From a virus: a DNA stretch of 30,436 nucleotides. A model generated the notes under the pieces. That model was not told the DNA's origin. It was given only the letters and a program-made list of their open reading frames with translations, and did no database searches. Each line of letters begins with the position of its first letter. The stretch's first letter is position 1. The stretch is from positions 1-30,436 of IMG/VR virus record IMGVR_UViG_3300010883_000265, one strand, 5' to 3'. Shown piece after piece: positions 16,322 to 22,698 of the stretch. The position numbers and the translations under genes were made by a program.

Positions 16322-16602
16322 CCCACTCCCATATTCTTGAACCTGACATTCTCCATGACCTCAATCCGTATTCTCAGCTGGTTTATCTCCCCCTGCATCT
16401 CCTTCAGGCGCTTGCGGTAGTAGTCGAAATCTGAAGTCTTTGGGATCGGCTTGGGCAGTTGGCGGTAGTATTCTACTGCCGCAGAGACATCTTCGACGAA
16501 CTGTTCCCCATCGTAGTAGTCCCAGACCGCGAGGGAAACCACGAGTATGCCGATCGATACTCCGATGATCATAAGGGCGAACAGTATTCCGGTTCTCATC
16601 AT
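16318..16602 (-). CDS. Membrane-anchored coiled-coil protein
   Basis: This 94-residue protein has one N-terminal membrane segment (residues 4-27, GILFALMIIGVSIGILVVSLAVW), then a helix likely to form a coiled coil (about 55-88, YYRKRLKEMQGEINQLRIRI). The layout is that of an i-spanin (Rz-like) or other membrane-bound coiled coil. However, no o-spanin lipoprotein is nested in or next to it, so the spanin call is weak. Its start overlaps the stop of the preceding mini-protein gene (ATGA). Confidence 0.75.
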   Translation of the reverse strand: MMRTGILFALMIIGVSIGILVVSLAVWDYYDGEQFVEDVSAAVEYYRQLPKPIPKTSDFDYYRKRLKEMQGEINQLRIRIEVMENVRFKNMGVG

Positions 16603-16694
16603 TTCGGGCCTCCTTTTCTGATTACAACGATTGTGCAGACGATGGATACCAGGATGAACATTGCCACGATGGCCTCGTTGTATGTCAGCATCAT
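16599..16694 (-). CDS. 31-residue membrane mini-protein
   Basis: A tiny frame reads MMLTYNEAIVAMFILVS then a further hydrophobic stretch and the tail RKGGPK. It is a single transmembrane helix with an outside-in or N-out arrangement by the positive-inside rule. Its start overlaps the upstream TGA (ATGA) and its own TGA overlaps the next start (ATGA), so it sits exactly in the coupled chain of genes. This exact fit is the main evidence that it is real. Confidence 0.65.
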   Translation of the reverse strand: MMLTYNEAIVAMFILVSIVCTIVVIRKGGPK

Positions 16695-16783
16695 TCGTCT
16701 CCGTATTCGCACATCTGGCATCCGGGGCCGCAGACCAGCCGGCAGAGCATCTTCTTCAGTAGTGACACGAGCCTTTTGATCAC
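16691..16783 (-). CDS. 30-residue Cys-rich mini-protein
   Basis: A GTG at 16783 overlaps the stop of the membrane protein upstream (GTGA) and opens a 30-codon frame with a basic amphipathic start (IKRLVSLLKKML) and four clustered cysteines (CRLVCGPGCQMC). Its stop overlaps the next start (ATGA). It could bind zinc or be palmitoyl-like membrane-associated. The support is the double coupling and the regular cysteine spacing; it is short enough to be chance. Confidence 0.5.
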   Translation of the reverse strand: MIKRLVSLLKKMLCRLVCGPGCQMCEYGDE

Positions 16784-17139
16784 GGTTTCTTCCTGAGAAT
16801 GAGGTAGAGCATCATTGCCATTGCCGCAGGCACGAACAGGAAGGCGCCGAGGTGGACTATCTGATCCAGCGTCTCCCACATAAGTGGCCAGTTGAGGTCT
16901 TCGTGGGCTCTCCAGAGTTTGGCGTTGTGCATGTGTCCGTGGTGTCCCGTCTCTCCTGCTCGCACCCCTGTGGCGTAGCTGAAGGCGCCGAATGTGCATC
17001 CAGAGCAGAAGAGCAGGCCGAATGCCGATATCGCTCGTGCCGCCCACGGCCCTATCCAGATGGCCCACAGGAAGAACAGGGAGGAGGCAAAGCATACAAG
17101 GCCAAAGAGGATCAAGTCCACGCCGTAGCTATCGATCAT
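16780..17139 (-). CDS. Membrane protein, three helices
   Basis: This 119-residue protein has three hydrophobic segments, around residues 8-30, 35-56 and 90-114, with a His-rich loop (ETGHHGHMHN, near 63-72) between the second and third. The His cluster might bind a metal ion. The start overlaps the preceding mini-protein gene by 11 bases. It belongs to a run of small membrane proteins in which the lysis genes (holin) could be hidden, but the family is not recognised. Confidence 0.75.
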   Translation of the reverse strand: MIDSYGVDLILFGLVCFASSLFFLWAIWIGPWAARAISAFGLLFCSGCTFGAFSYATGVRAGETGHHGHMHNAKLWRAHEDLNWPLMWETLDQIVHLGAFLFVPAAMAMMLYLILRKKP

Positions 17140-17239
17140 CGCCCCTCACCCATTCGATTACGAGGATACAGCATACCCTGGTGAAGTCGAAGACCAGGTA
17201 GCAATAGAACCAGATCCACAACAGCGCCCTATTTTCCAT
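17129..17239 (-). CDS. 36-residue membrane mini-protein
   Basis: A frame starting at an ATG in the last codons of the upstream gene reads MENRALLWIWFYCYLVF, then a second hydrophobic stretch and the tail WVRGDDR. It could be a single membrane helix or a tight hairpin rich in Trp, Tyr and Cys. It overlaps the upstream gene by 11 bases and the downstream gene by 11 bases, and fills what would otherwise be the only gap in this chain, which supports translation. Confidence 0.6.
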   Translation of the reverse strand: MENRALLWIWFYCYLVFDFTRVCCILVIEWVRGDDR

Positions 17240-17549
17240 TGAGCCTTTCCACCGCCTCGTCGACTCTCTTCATTCGCTCCAATATCTCCAGCATCTGCGG
17301 CGTCCTCTCCATCCTCAGTTTCATCTCTGCCGCCCACATCCCTGTCTTGTCCTCGATCACAGCCGCAACAAAGACCAGGATGATGACGCCGATCGTCGCA
17401 AGGATCGTGTACGGGCCCAGGTCGATCGGCAAACCCCTGCGCTCGAGGTCGGAGAGGATGAGGTAGATGAACATCGGAATCCCCAGGAATTTGGAGTATT
17501 CACCCATCCGCTGGCCGTAGACCTTCATCTTGACTATTTTGTCGATCAT
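17229..17549 (-). CDS. Two-helix membrane protein, holin candidate
   Basis: This 106-residue protein starts at an ATG overlapping the upstream TGA (ATGA). It has a short basic amphipathic start, one hydrophobic segment near residues 22-35 (LGIPMFIYLILSDL), a second near 47-66 (YTILATIGVIILVFVAAVI), then a charged C-terminal helix of about 35 residues. Size and topology fit holins and several other small phage membrane proteins. No endolysin gene is visible nearby, so the holin idea is weak. Confidence 0.75.
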   Translation of the reverse strand: MIDKIVKMKVYGQRMGEYSKFLGIPMFIYLILSDLERRGLPIDLGPYTILATIGVIILVFVAAVIEDKTGMWAAEMKLRMERTPQMLEILERMKRVDEAVERLNGK

Positions 17550-17716
17550 AGAAACGTGCCTCTCCTCATCCAAGCCATGTGTTCCTCGGCTTCTTTCGCG
17601 GCCTTCTCTGCCCACATCCTCACGGTGAGGGGAAGTTTCTTCTTGAGCAGCATCCCACCTTCGCAGGGAGTCCACTCGTATTCGTCGTAGGGCATTATTC
17701 CGGTCTGGGGCATCAT
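17546..17716 (-). CDS. Small hypothetical protein (56 aa)
   Basis: This 56-residue frame starts at an ATG overlapping the stop of the peptidase-like gene (ATGA) and ends overlapping the next start (ATGA). It has a short N-terminal part with CEGGMLLKKK and a C-terminal amphipathic helix rich in Ala, Glu and Trp (MWAEKAAKEAEEHMAWMRR). The same frame continues open upstream, but that part is a shadow of the peptidase and HAD genes. No family is recognised. Confidence 0.65.
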   Translation of the reverse strand: MMPQTGIMPYDEYEWTPCEGGMLLKKKLPLTVRMWAEKAAKEAEEHMAWMRRGTFL

Positions 17717-18060
17717 AGGCTTGCGTGTATCCAGTAGAAAAGGTCCGTATTGTCTCGCATTGCGGCCGCCAGGCCGTGGGTCATTGTGGTGACCACTCTC
17801 TCCTGTGTGAGTCGCACTTTCTTGTCGCCTTCGTTTGGCAGTCCCGCCACCAATGCCCAGGCGCCGTGCATTATCTCGTGAAGCAGGATCTGCGCGTACA
17901 TCTGCTTGTCCACTCCAAGGAAAATGCGAATCTCCCCTGCGTGAATGTCGATCATGCCCGTATATCCTGTGCGGTCCATTTCTATTTCGTCCATGGGGAC
18001 GATTTTCATCGTCCGGAATCCGATCTGCACCGTTGTGGTGGGAAGGTCTTCGAGGGTCAT
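17713..18060 (-). CDS. HExxH zincin-like peptidase
   Basis: This 115-residue protein carries HEIMHG (HExxH, near residues 61-65) in a helix, followed by a second helix with LTQERVVTTMTHGL, where the Glu would be the third zinc ligand. A conserved-looking C-terminal helix is DNTDLFYWIHA. The layout matches small phage metallopeptidases of the ImmA/SprT type, shortened to one domain. The substrate is unknown. The start chosen is the ATG at 18060, six bases after AAGGAG; a GTG six bases earlier lies in the ribosome-binding site itself. It follows the HAD gene after 12 bases and is coupled to the next gene. Confidence 0.7.
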   Translation of the reverse strand: MTLEDLPTTTVQIGFRTMKIVPMDEIEMDRTGYTGMIDIHAGEIRIFLGVDKQMYAQILLHEIMHGAWALVAGLPNEGDKKVRLTQERVVTTMTHGLAAAMRDNTDLFYWIHASL

Positions 18061-18072
18061 GACCACTCCTTT

Positions 18073-18459
18073 TTATGGTTTGTCTGACATATGCCATCGC
18101 CGGGGGTCTACGGGTATCCCTGTGTTCATATCCACCTGTACTGCCCGATCGTCCCACAGCTCGATCATGCCATAGTCCTTGACGTTGGTGATCGGCAACT
18201 CCTGGCCTATGTGCTCCTTGCACCAGGCCCGGATATAACTCTTCACCTCTTCTACGTCTCGCCATTTCTCTTCGTCAGGACTGTGACCGGGTTCCCCGTT
18301 CCAAATACGTGCGGTGAAGATCCGGACATCCTTGCCATCTTCCAGCCAGTTCTTGACCCTGGTCACCATCCTCACGATAGGCTTTCCGATGTTCTCGGGG
18401 CCTCCCCATCCGTGGTATTCTGCCAGTGTGCCATCTAAATCTACACCGATCCATCCCAT
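18073..18459 (-). CDS. HAD-superfamily phosphatase
   Basis: This 128-residue protein has the HAD motifs in order: GVDLDGTLA (motif I, nucleophile Asp and DxDGT, residues 5-13), an IFTARI segment (motif II Thr, about 51-56), and LWDDRAVQVD (motif IV acidic pair, near 105). It has no cap domain, so it probably acts on a large or exposed substrate such as a nucleic-acid end or nucleotide, like the phosphatase part of phage polynucleotide kinase. The substrate is not predictable here. The start at 18459 follows AAAGGAGATGAG. The 87 bases upstream hold no gene. Confidence 0.8.
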   Translation of the reverse strand: MGWIGVDLDGTLAEYHGWGGPENIGKPIVRMVTRVKNWLEDGKDVRIFTARIWNGEPGHSPDEEKWRDVEEVKSYIRAWCKEHIGQELPITNVKDYGMIELWDDRAVQVDMNTGIPVDPRRWHMSDKP

Positions 18460-18546
18460 GATCTCATCTCCTTTGGAGGGAAGGCACTGCGGACGCCGGT
18501 TCAAGGGCTTTCGCGCCAATCCGTTGCCGGCAGGCCTCCCCTATGA

Positions 18547-18837
18547 TTAAATAGGTACTCCAAGGCGGCGAAAGAGATCCTCGAGCGAGTTGAGTCTCGC
18601 GTCGAAAAAGTCGGCGGCTTCTCCCAGGTCGGTTTTAAGTCGATTCACGATACCTGGAGCTGGTGGACAGGCTTCTTTTGCCAAATCCCCACGCGACTCT
18701 CCCCAGAAATAGCCCTTGGCCGCGTCTTCCGTGGTTTCGAGTCGATTCAGGGCGTTCTCTATCCTCCCTGTAAGCCCATGCAGTTCGTCGAGGTCGGGCG
18801 CCCTGTCCTTCTCGGTCCTCTGTGCCTCACTTCCCAT
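18547..18837 (-). CDS. Helical small protein (96 aa)
   Basis: This soluble, mostly helical protein starts at 18837, six bases after GGAGGT, overlapping the end of the glycosyltransferase C-terminal gene by 11 bases. It has heptad-like Leu spacing in two stretches (LDELHGLTGRIENALNRLE and a C-terminal LNSLEDLFRRLG), with a Pro-rich loop between (CPPAPG). The family is unknown. It ends the coupled chain, since a gap of 87 bases follows. Confidence 0.75.
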   Translation of the reverse strand: MGSEAQRTEKDRAPDLDELHGLTGRIENALNRLETTEDAAKGYFWGESRGDLAKEACPPAPGIVNRLKTDLGEAADFFDARLNSLEDLFRRLGVPI

Positions 18838-19264
18838 GTCTGACCTCCAATACAAGTGTTTGTGGGGCTTCCTTCCCCCATTTTACCCAGAATTCTTTCG
18901 GGTGTGCCTCCATTGCCGGCACGAGATACCTGCTTGTAGCGGTGTATCCGATGTTCTCTGCCACTACGTGTGTGGCGCCATTCTCTCTCAGGTGTGCCAC
19001 GACTGAATCCGGATCGGCCCAGGCGTAAAGGAAGGTCTTGCGCCCTGACAGGATATGAAAGAGCATAGGTTTCCTGGTGCCGACTACCGCGGACTCTGGG
19101 GTATTGTCCCGCATCCACTCTGCGGCCTCGAAGTATCTCTCCCATCCATAGGGGTAGACTCGAGGTTTCCGCATCTCTACCGCGAGAGATGACACGTTGG
19201 GCAACAGGAGGCATAGGAGCAGGAAGATTTTGATCAGCGCACTCCCGCTTCCATCCTCACGCAT
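18827..19264 (-). CDS. Glycosyltransferase GT-C, separate C-terminal periplasmic part
   Basis: This 145-residue protein begins with a hydrophobic segment (ALIKIFLLLCLLLPNVSSLA), then a soluble domain. WERYFEAAEWMRDNTPESA, then GTRKPMLFHILSGRKTFLY and ENGATHVVAENIGYT, are characteristic of the C-terminal domain of bacterial PMT/ArnT-like (GT39/GT83, PMT_2) enzymes, where it follows the last membrane helix and lies in the periplasm. Here it is its own gene. The membrane part (19665-20402) and N-terminal part (20829-21260) lie upstream in the same order, with two small genes in each gap. The start is uncertain (ATG at 19264, possibly 19294). The first helix could act as signal peptide or last membrane helix. 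Confidence 0.7.
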   Translation of the reverse strand: MREDGSGSALIKIFLLLCLLLPNVSSLAVEMRKPRVYPYGWERYFEAAEWMRDNTPESAVVGTRKPMLFHILSGRKTFLYAWADPDSVVAHLRENGATHVVAENIGYTATSRYLVPAMEAHPKEFWVKWGKEAPQTLVLEVRHGK

Positions 19265-19485
19265 TTGGCCATTGTCCACTTTACCTTCCTCCATATGACG
19301 ATCTTCTCGAGCCACCCGAATTTGAATTCTGAAGGCCTCGATACCTCGAAGCCTGTGTAACCGTTGCCTACCCACAGCGCGAATCCTGAGTCGTGCGTGG
19401 CTTTGTACTCGCCAAACTCCCACCTGGCGGGGTCATCCAGCAGGTCCATCGTCAGCTGGCCTAACTCAGAGTGCTCGATCTTCAT
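19234..19485 (-). CDS. Small protein inside the split glycosyltransferase locus (83 aa)
   Basis: This 83-residue soluble protein starts with an ATG inside the end of the upstream gene (20-base overlap). It has an acidic start, a beta-rich centre (GFALWVGNGYTGFEVSRP) and a basic Trp/Lys-rich end (FGWLEKIVIWRKVKW). The centre resembles the small beta-folds that describe a protein-variant 'value display' in host proteins, but I cannot place it in a family. It lies between the membrane part and the C-terminal part of the glycosyltransferase and overlaps the latter's start region. Confidence 0.65.
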   Translation of the reverse strand: MKIEHSELGQLTMDLLDDPARWEFGEYKATHDSGFALWVGNGYTGFEVSRPSEFKFGWLEKIVIWRKVKWTMAKCVRMEAGVR

Positions 19486-19672
19486 TCAGAAACCTCTTCT
19501 CGTAGTCTTTCAGGCATTCGTCGGCCCACCTTGCAGGCTCGTCTTTGTAATGACATCCTTTCTTCCCCGCCCTGGCTTCCCACGCTCGCACCCAGACCTC
19601 GGCACGTTCCCGCCTGAATTGTTCTGCTACCGCATCTCGATACGGGTCTTCTTCCGGTTCGGCGTCACCCAT
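19466..19672 (-). CDS. Small charged protein inside the split glycosyltransferase locus (68 aa)
   Basis: This 68-residue, highly charged, helical protein starts inside the last codons of the glycosyltransferase membrane part (8-base overlap). It is rich in Glu, Arg, Ala and Trp (for example RRERAEVWVRAWEARAGKKG), with two Cys. It has no membrane segment. The family is unknown. Together with the following gene it separates two parts of one ancestral enzyme. Confidence 0.65.
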   Translation of the reverse strand: MGDAEPEEDPYRDAVAEQFRRERAEVWVRAWEARAGKKGCHYKDEPARWADECLKDYEKRFLNEDRAL

Positions 19673-20402
19673 GATTCCATTTCCTTTCTATCTTCGCGTA
19701 AATGTCAGCTGCGCCATTGACCATTGCCCAATACATCAGAGGGATGACTGGCACCAGGAATCGCTTGTCGCTCCAGGCTTGCGGCCAGCATAGAATTGTG
19801 ACGCCATAGGCAACTAAGTAGAAAGCCCAGGCGTCACAGTTCCGCAACCCCCTCCACAGGCCATAGGCCAGCAGGACGTTCGTGAACAAGACCACAATGA
19901 AGGGTATCAGCGCCCATACAACCCTCTGCCACTCCGGATCGAGCAGGGGGAAGTAAAGCGCCTTGGGTATCTCTGCCAGGGTGTAGATGAGGATGTTCGT
20001 CCAGATCCTTTCGGCGAACTGCCAAAGGGTCAGTATTCCCTTCTCGGGCCGGTACGGATCGACACTCAGAAGCACGGAGGTGTATGCGGAACTCTTCAGT
20101 GACATAGCTATGACAACCACTGTGACACCCAAAGCTGCGGCGTAGAAGCGGTGCCTGAAGTAGAGGAGGGCCGCGAGGGTGACGACAAGGCTTATGCCCA
20201 CAGATCTGGCCTGGTATGCGAGAAAGGCCAGCAGGAGGCCTCCTATGAGCCACCGGGGGTAGAACCGATCCTGCTTATCGAATGCCCACAGCGCCGCCAT
20301 TGACAGGCAGAGGTAGGGGATCTCGCTCATCACCTGGCTCGAGAACAGCAACAGGTGCCCGTTGGTGAGGATCAGCAGCATCGTGGCAAGGGGGCGGGTC
20401 AT
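19665..20402 (-). CDS. Glycosyltransferase GT-C, separate multi-helix membrane part
   Basis: This 245-residue protein has about seven to eight hydrophobic helices. The opening RPLATMLLILTNGHLLLFSSQVMSEIPY matches the third-helix region of PMT/ArnT-type enzymes with its second acidic loop residue (SE). YQARSVGISL fits the later 'TRpvGl' helix and DKRFLVPVIPLMYW the last helix. It lacks the first helices and first catalytic loop, which are encoded at 20829-21260, and the periplasmic domain, encoded at 18827-19264. The start ATG overlaps the upstream stop (ATGA), so it is read as a proper gene rather than a fragment. Such enzymes transfer a sugar from a lipid carrier on the periplasmic side. Confidence 0.75.
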   Translation of the reverse strand: MTRPLATMLLILTNGHLLLFSSQVMSEIPYLCLSMAALWAFDKQDRFYPRWLIGGLLLAFLAYQARSVGISLVVTLAALLYFRHRFYAAALGVTVVVIAMSLKSSAYTSVLLSVDPYRPEKGILTLWQFAERIWTNILIYTLAEIPKALYFPLLDPEWQRVVWALIPFIVVLFTNVLLAYGLWRGLRNCDAWAFYLVAYGVTILCWPQAWSDKRFLVPVIPLMYWAMVNGAADIYAKIERKWNHG

Positions 20403-20650
20403 AGTTCTACCTGTATGATATCCGAAAGCAACTCATCGTGGAGCATCCTTTTCCACCAAGGGGGCTTTTCGTATGGAAGCATCGGCTCCCATTGTGGACA
20501 ATCTGTAGTCGAGCACAGATTTGTTCCCCTCCGGGCAAGCGCATCAGCGTTTACGCACCGTATGGTAATCGCGGCCTGGCAATAAAGGCAGTCTTGACAC
20601 CTTCGAGCCGTGGGGTCAGGCTCCCCAGAGGTGTATCTGAATTCGATCAT
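20399..20650 (-). CDS. Cys-rich small protein inside the split glycosyltransferase locus (83 aa)
   Basis: This 83-residue protein has a zinc-binding-like cluster: RCQDCLYC (near residues 17-24), one Cys at about 33, and LCSTTDC (near 46-52). A helical tail with WWKRMLHDELL follows. Both ends are coupled by ATGA overlaps, to the upstream 59-residue gene and to the glycosyltransferase membrane part. The family is not recognised. The cysteine arrangement recalls phage zinc-ribbon mini-proteins, and its position between glycosyltransferase parts 1 and 2 is unusual. Confidence 0.7.
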   Translation of the reverse strand: MIEFRYTSGEPDPTARRCQDCLYCQAAITIRCVNADALARRGTNLCSTTDCPQWEPMLPYEKPPWWKRMLHDELLSDIIQVEL

Positions 20651-20826
20651 ATACCCCCCAGGCTCAAGTCGAAGGGTCGCAGGTGTTGTCCGTAAATCAG
20701 TTGCTCCATTATTACTCGCGTCAGTTCCTTCTGGAACTGCTCGCTCTCCACGATTTCCTTGACCACCATTCTCCCCGGATCCAGCTTCCACGGCATCATC
20801 CGCAGCCGTTCGATCTCTTCTTCCAT
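20647..20826 (-). CDS. Small helical protein inside the split glycosyltransferase locus (59 aa)
   Basis: This 59-residue protein starts two bases after the stop of the glycosyltransferase N-terminal gene and ends with an ATGA overlap. It is helical and acidic at the start (MEEEIERLRMMPW), then LDPGRMVVKEIVESEQFQ and a C-terminal LIYGQHLRPFDLSLGGI. An in-frame ATG at 20850 is an alternative start. The family is unknown. Confidence 0.6.
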   Translation of the reverse strand: MEEEIERLRMMPWKLDPGRMVVKEIVESEQFQKELTRVIMEQLIYGQHLRPFDLSLGGI

Positions 20827-20828
20827 TG

Positions 20829-21260
20829 TCAATCCCAAAACTCCCTCCATACCTTTAGGCGCCAGAAGGGGCCGAATGCGTGCCGCATCTCCTTTGGTGT
20901 CAAGATCACATCTCCGACCATCCACACGTATCGCGGCATCAAGTGCCTCTCCCTGTCCACTACCGCTTGCCTTTGCGTCCACAGCCAGCAGAAGACCATC
21001 CCCAGGACGTAGAAAGCGCCTATCACCATCTTCATAGCTGTGATCGAATGGCTGACAGGGCTCAGCAGGTATGGCAGGATCGGTGGATACTTCGTGGAAG
21101 GCCTGGGAACAGGCAGGTGCGTGTAGGTCATGCCTTCGCCGGCCTCGATCGAGCGAGCCAGGATGATGAACTCCGCATTATCCCCGGAGAGAGAGAGGAG
21201 GGGATTGAACATCAGATACGCGAGGACTAATGCGGAGAGGAAGACGAGGAAGGTTTTCAT
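20829..21260 (-). CDS. Glycosyltransferase GT-C, separate N-terminal part
   Basis: This 143-residue protein starts with a membrane helix (FLVFLSALVLAYLMF), then SGDNAEFIILARSIEAGEG and a KYPPILPYLLSPV motif. This is the typical first periplasmic loop of PMT/ArnT-like (PMT_2) glycosyltransferases, with the catalytic Asp of GD and the YPP that precedes the second helix (near residues 75-98). After residue 98 the similarity ends and a basic/aromatic tail of about 45 residues follows (MPRYVWMVGDV and onward). The rest of the enzyme is in two further genes downstream. The start ATG overlaps the upstream stop (ATGA). Whether the parts reassemble as a working enzyme is unknown. Confidence 0.75.
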   Translation of the reverse strand: MKTFLVFLSALVLAYLMFNPLLSLSGDNAEFIILARSIEAGEGMTYTHLPVPRPSTKYPPILPYLLSPVSHSITAMKMVIGAFYVLGMVFCWLWTQRQAVVDRERHLMPRYVWMVGDVILTPKEMRHAFGPFWRLKVWREFWD

Positions 21261-21754
21261 TCGCAGACCGCCCTGTTTGTGTAGGTGTATCCTTGAAGTG
21301 TGATCTGTTCGTAATAGTTGTCAGGGTCATTGAAGGTTATTGTGCCATTCTCTCGGTCCACGTACCGCCCGAAATGAGATCGCTCCGTTTCCCAGGTGTA
21401 CCGCCTATCTCCTGTGTGCGGTATCACGGTGTGGATGTGGTGGCATCTCCTCTTCGGCGCATATTCTACAGCCACGGCTTTCCCTCTATCGCCTGTGGTG
21501 ACTGAAACGATGTCGTGTGTATCTGGTAAAGCGATGTACAGTGTGTCAATTTGGCTGGAAGGGGCCTCGATGGTCCCATAATACTCATCGTAAGCCTTCC
21601 CGGAAGGCTTATAGGCGTTGAATTCAGCCTGGAGCGTGTTCGATTCGTGCTGCTGGCTGGCTGCGAGTTGGCCCCAAGGGGAGATGGTGAAGATGGTCCA
21701 GCCCATTACTAAGAGCATAAAAATGCCCGAAAATACTACGGCGACCTTTTGCAT
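21257..21754 (-). CDS. Membrane-anchored protein with extracytoplasmic domain
   Basis: This 165-residue protein has an N-terminal signal anchor (residues 4-25, VAVVFSGIFMLLVMGWTIFTI) and a 135-residue beta-rich domain with many Tyr/Asp/Thr (DTLYIALPDTHDIVSV, GRYVDRENGTITFND). The domain would lie in the periplasm. The gene starts one base after a mini-gene and is coupled to the glycosyltransferase N-terminal gene. Possible roles are a partner of the split glycosyltransferase or host-surface modification; the family is not recognised. Confidence 0.75.
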   Translation of the reverse strand: MQKVAVVFSGIFMLLVMGWTIFTISPWGQLAASQQHESNTLQAEFNAYKPSGKAYDEYYGTIEAPSSQIDTLYIALPDTHDIVSVTTGDRGKAVAVEYAPKRRCHHIHTVIPHTGDRRYTWETERSHFGRYVDRENGTITFNDPDNYYEQITLQGYTYTNRAVCE

Positions 21755-21755
21755 C

Positions 21756-21833
21756 TCATTCCCTCCATATCTCGATAATTGTTTTGACGATGTAGCAACC
21801 CACTGCTATGAGGAAGACCCCCATCAGATCCAT
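21756..21833 (-). CDS. 25-residue membrane mini-protein
   Basis: A tiny frame reads MDLMGVFLIAVGCYIVKTII then EIWRE. Its ATG overlaps the stop of the upstream gene by one base (TAATG), and it ends one base before the next start, so it exactly fills the otherwise empty 78 bases. The codons also contain the GGAGGG ribosome-binding site of the next gene. It is predicted as a single membrane helix. Confidence 0.65.
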   Translation of the reverse strand: MDLMGVFLIAVGCYIVKTIIEIWRE

Positions 21834-22129
21834 TACAGCGTTGCCTTCCCCCACAGTCCTTTGGTCATCTCAGCCGACTTGATGAGGGCCAGCTGTTTGA
21901 TGTCCTCCAGCTTCAGAGCCGTGAGGAGGTCTGTGCCGTGCTCGCGCATCGTGATCTTGACCAGTTCGTCCGTTACTGCGTCCCGGGTCTGCTTGACTAT
22001 CTCCTGGAGCATAGCATCGGACATCGGCTTCTCCATGCCCTCGAGCGTGACTGTCGTTGTTGCCACGATCTTCCTCCTTACGTCATAATCGTCGCCGAAA
22101 TCCTGCTTGAGCTCCACTTCGACCTTCAT
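21833..22129 (-). CDS. Hypothetical protein (98 aa)
   Basis: This soluble 98-residue protein starts at an ATG overlapping the upstream TGA (ATGA). It has a beta-rich first part (KVEVELKQDF, then VRRKIVATTTVTLEGME) and a helical second part (MLQEIVKQTRDAVTDELVKI and on). A chaperone or dimerising partner could look like this. No family is recognised. Confidence 0.75.
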   Translation of the reverse strand: MKVEVELKQDFGDDYDVRRKIVATTTVTLEGMEKPMSDAMLQEIVKQTRDAVTDELVKITMREHGTDLLTALKLEDIKQLALIKSAEMTKGLWGKATL

Positions 22130-22698
22130 TCCGCGTCCTTTCGGATAAACCCACATTTCCCCAGATGCTTCTGCGCCCTCATACAGGCATCGGACTCATC
22201 TGCGGTCTGGGCTCTCGGGTTGAAAAGTTGCCACATCGCCATAAGCAAATGCTCCGGCGAGGAGTCTTCGGTCAAGGGTGCCGGCTCCCTCAACGTGCTG
22301 GCGTCCAGTTCGGCAGAGACCCGCCTGTTCTCCTCCGCTTGCATCTCGAGTGAATCCTCGATCACTGACCTGGCCTCGCCTGGGGATGGGAGAGGTTGTC
22401 CTGTTACGAGAGAGGTGCCGCGTCCAGCCAAGGGATAGTGGCGCCCATCTTTCGGCATTCCTTTCAACCTCTCGACTTCTGCTGTGCCCATCTTTCCGGT
22501 ATCAATCTGAACCTTTGCCCCACCAGCGCCGTGAATGATGTCCACAACACGCCTCTCCACCCTCTTTAGCAGGGTGACAGGGGCTCTATCGCTCTTTGGA
22601 TCCACGTTGTAGTGGACAAACATATACTTCAAGTAGGCGAGCCACCCCTGCTCCCTCTCGTGCTCGTGTGTATCGAACGTCCTGTCTTTGTCGATCAT
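22126..22698 (-). CDS. Hypothetical protein (190 aa)
   Basis: This 190-residue soluble protein starts at an ATG overlapping the upstream stop (ATGA) and ends the same way. The first part contains TFDTHEHEREQGWLAYLKYMF and a basic stretch (LLKRVERRVVDIIHGAGG). The middle is Gly/Pro-rich, and the end is helical with DACMRAQKHLGKCGFIRKD. The Cys pair near the C-terminus may be structural. The family is not recognised. Confidence 0.75.
   Translation of the reverse strand: MIDKDRTFDTHEHEREQGWLAYLKYMFVHYNVDPKSDRAPVTLLKRVERRVVDIIHGAGGAKVQIDTGKMGTAEVERLKGMPKDGRHYPLAGRGTSLVTGQPLPSPGEARSVIEDSLEMQAEENRRVSAELDASTLREPAPLTEDSSPEHLLMAMWQLFNPRAQTADESDACMRAQKHLGKCGFIRKDAE

Noticed and set aside
16318-16602. 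i-spanin/o-spanin pair
   Set aside because: The topology fits an i-spanin, but no lipoprotein gene with lipobox is nested in or adjacent to it.
17546-18265. Whole 239-codon minus-strand frame
   Set aside because: Only the last 56 codons (17546-17716) are free of other genes; the upstream part overlaps the HAD and peptidase genes in another frame and is Arg/Gly/His-rich, typical of a shadow.
18827-21260. Group I/II intron or intein as cause of the split glycosyltransferase
   Set aside because: No intein motifs or homing endonuclease is visible, the inserts hold proper small genes with coupled starts, and the second and third parts have their own start codons. Splicing cannot be excluded from sequence alone.
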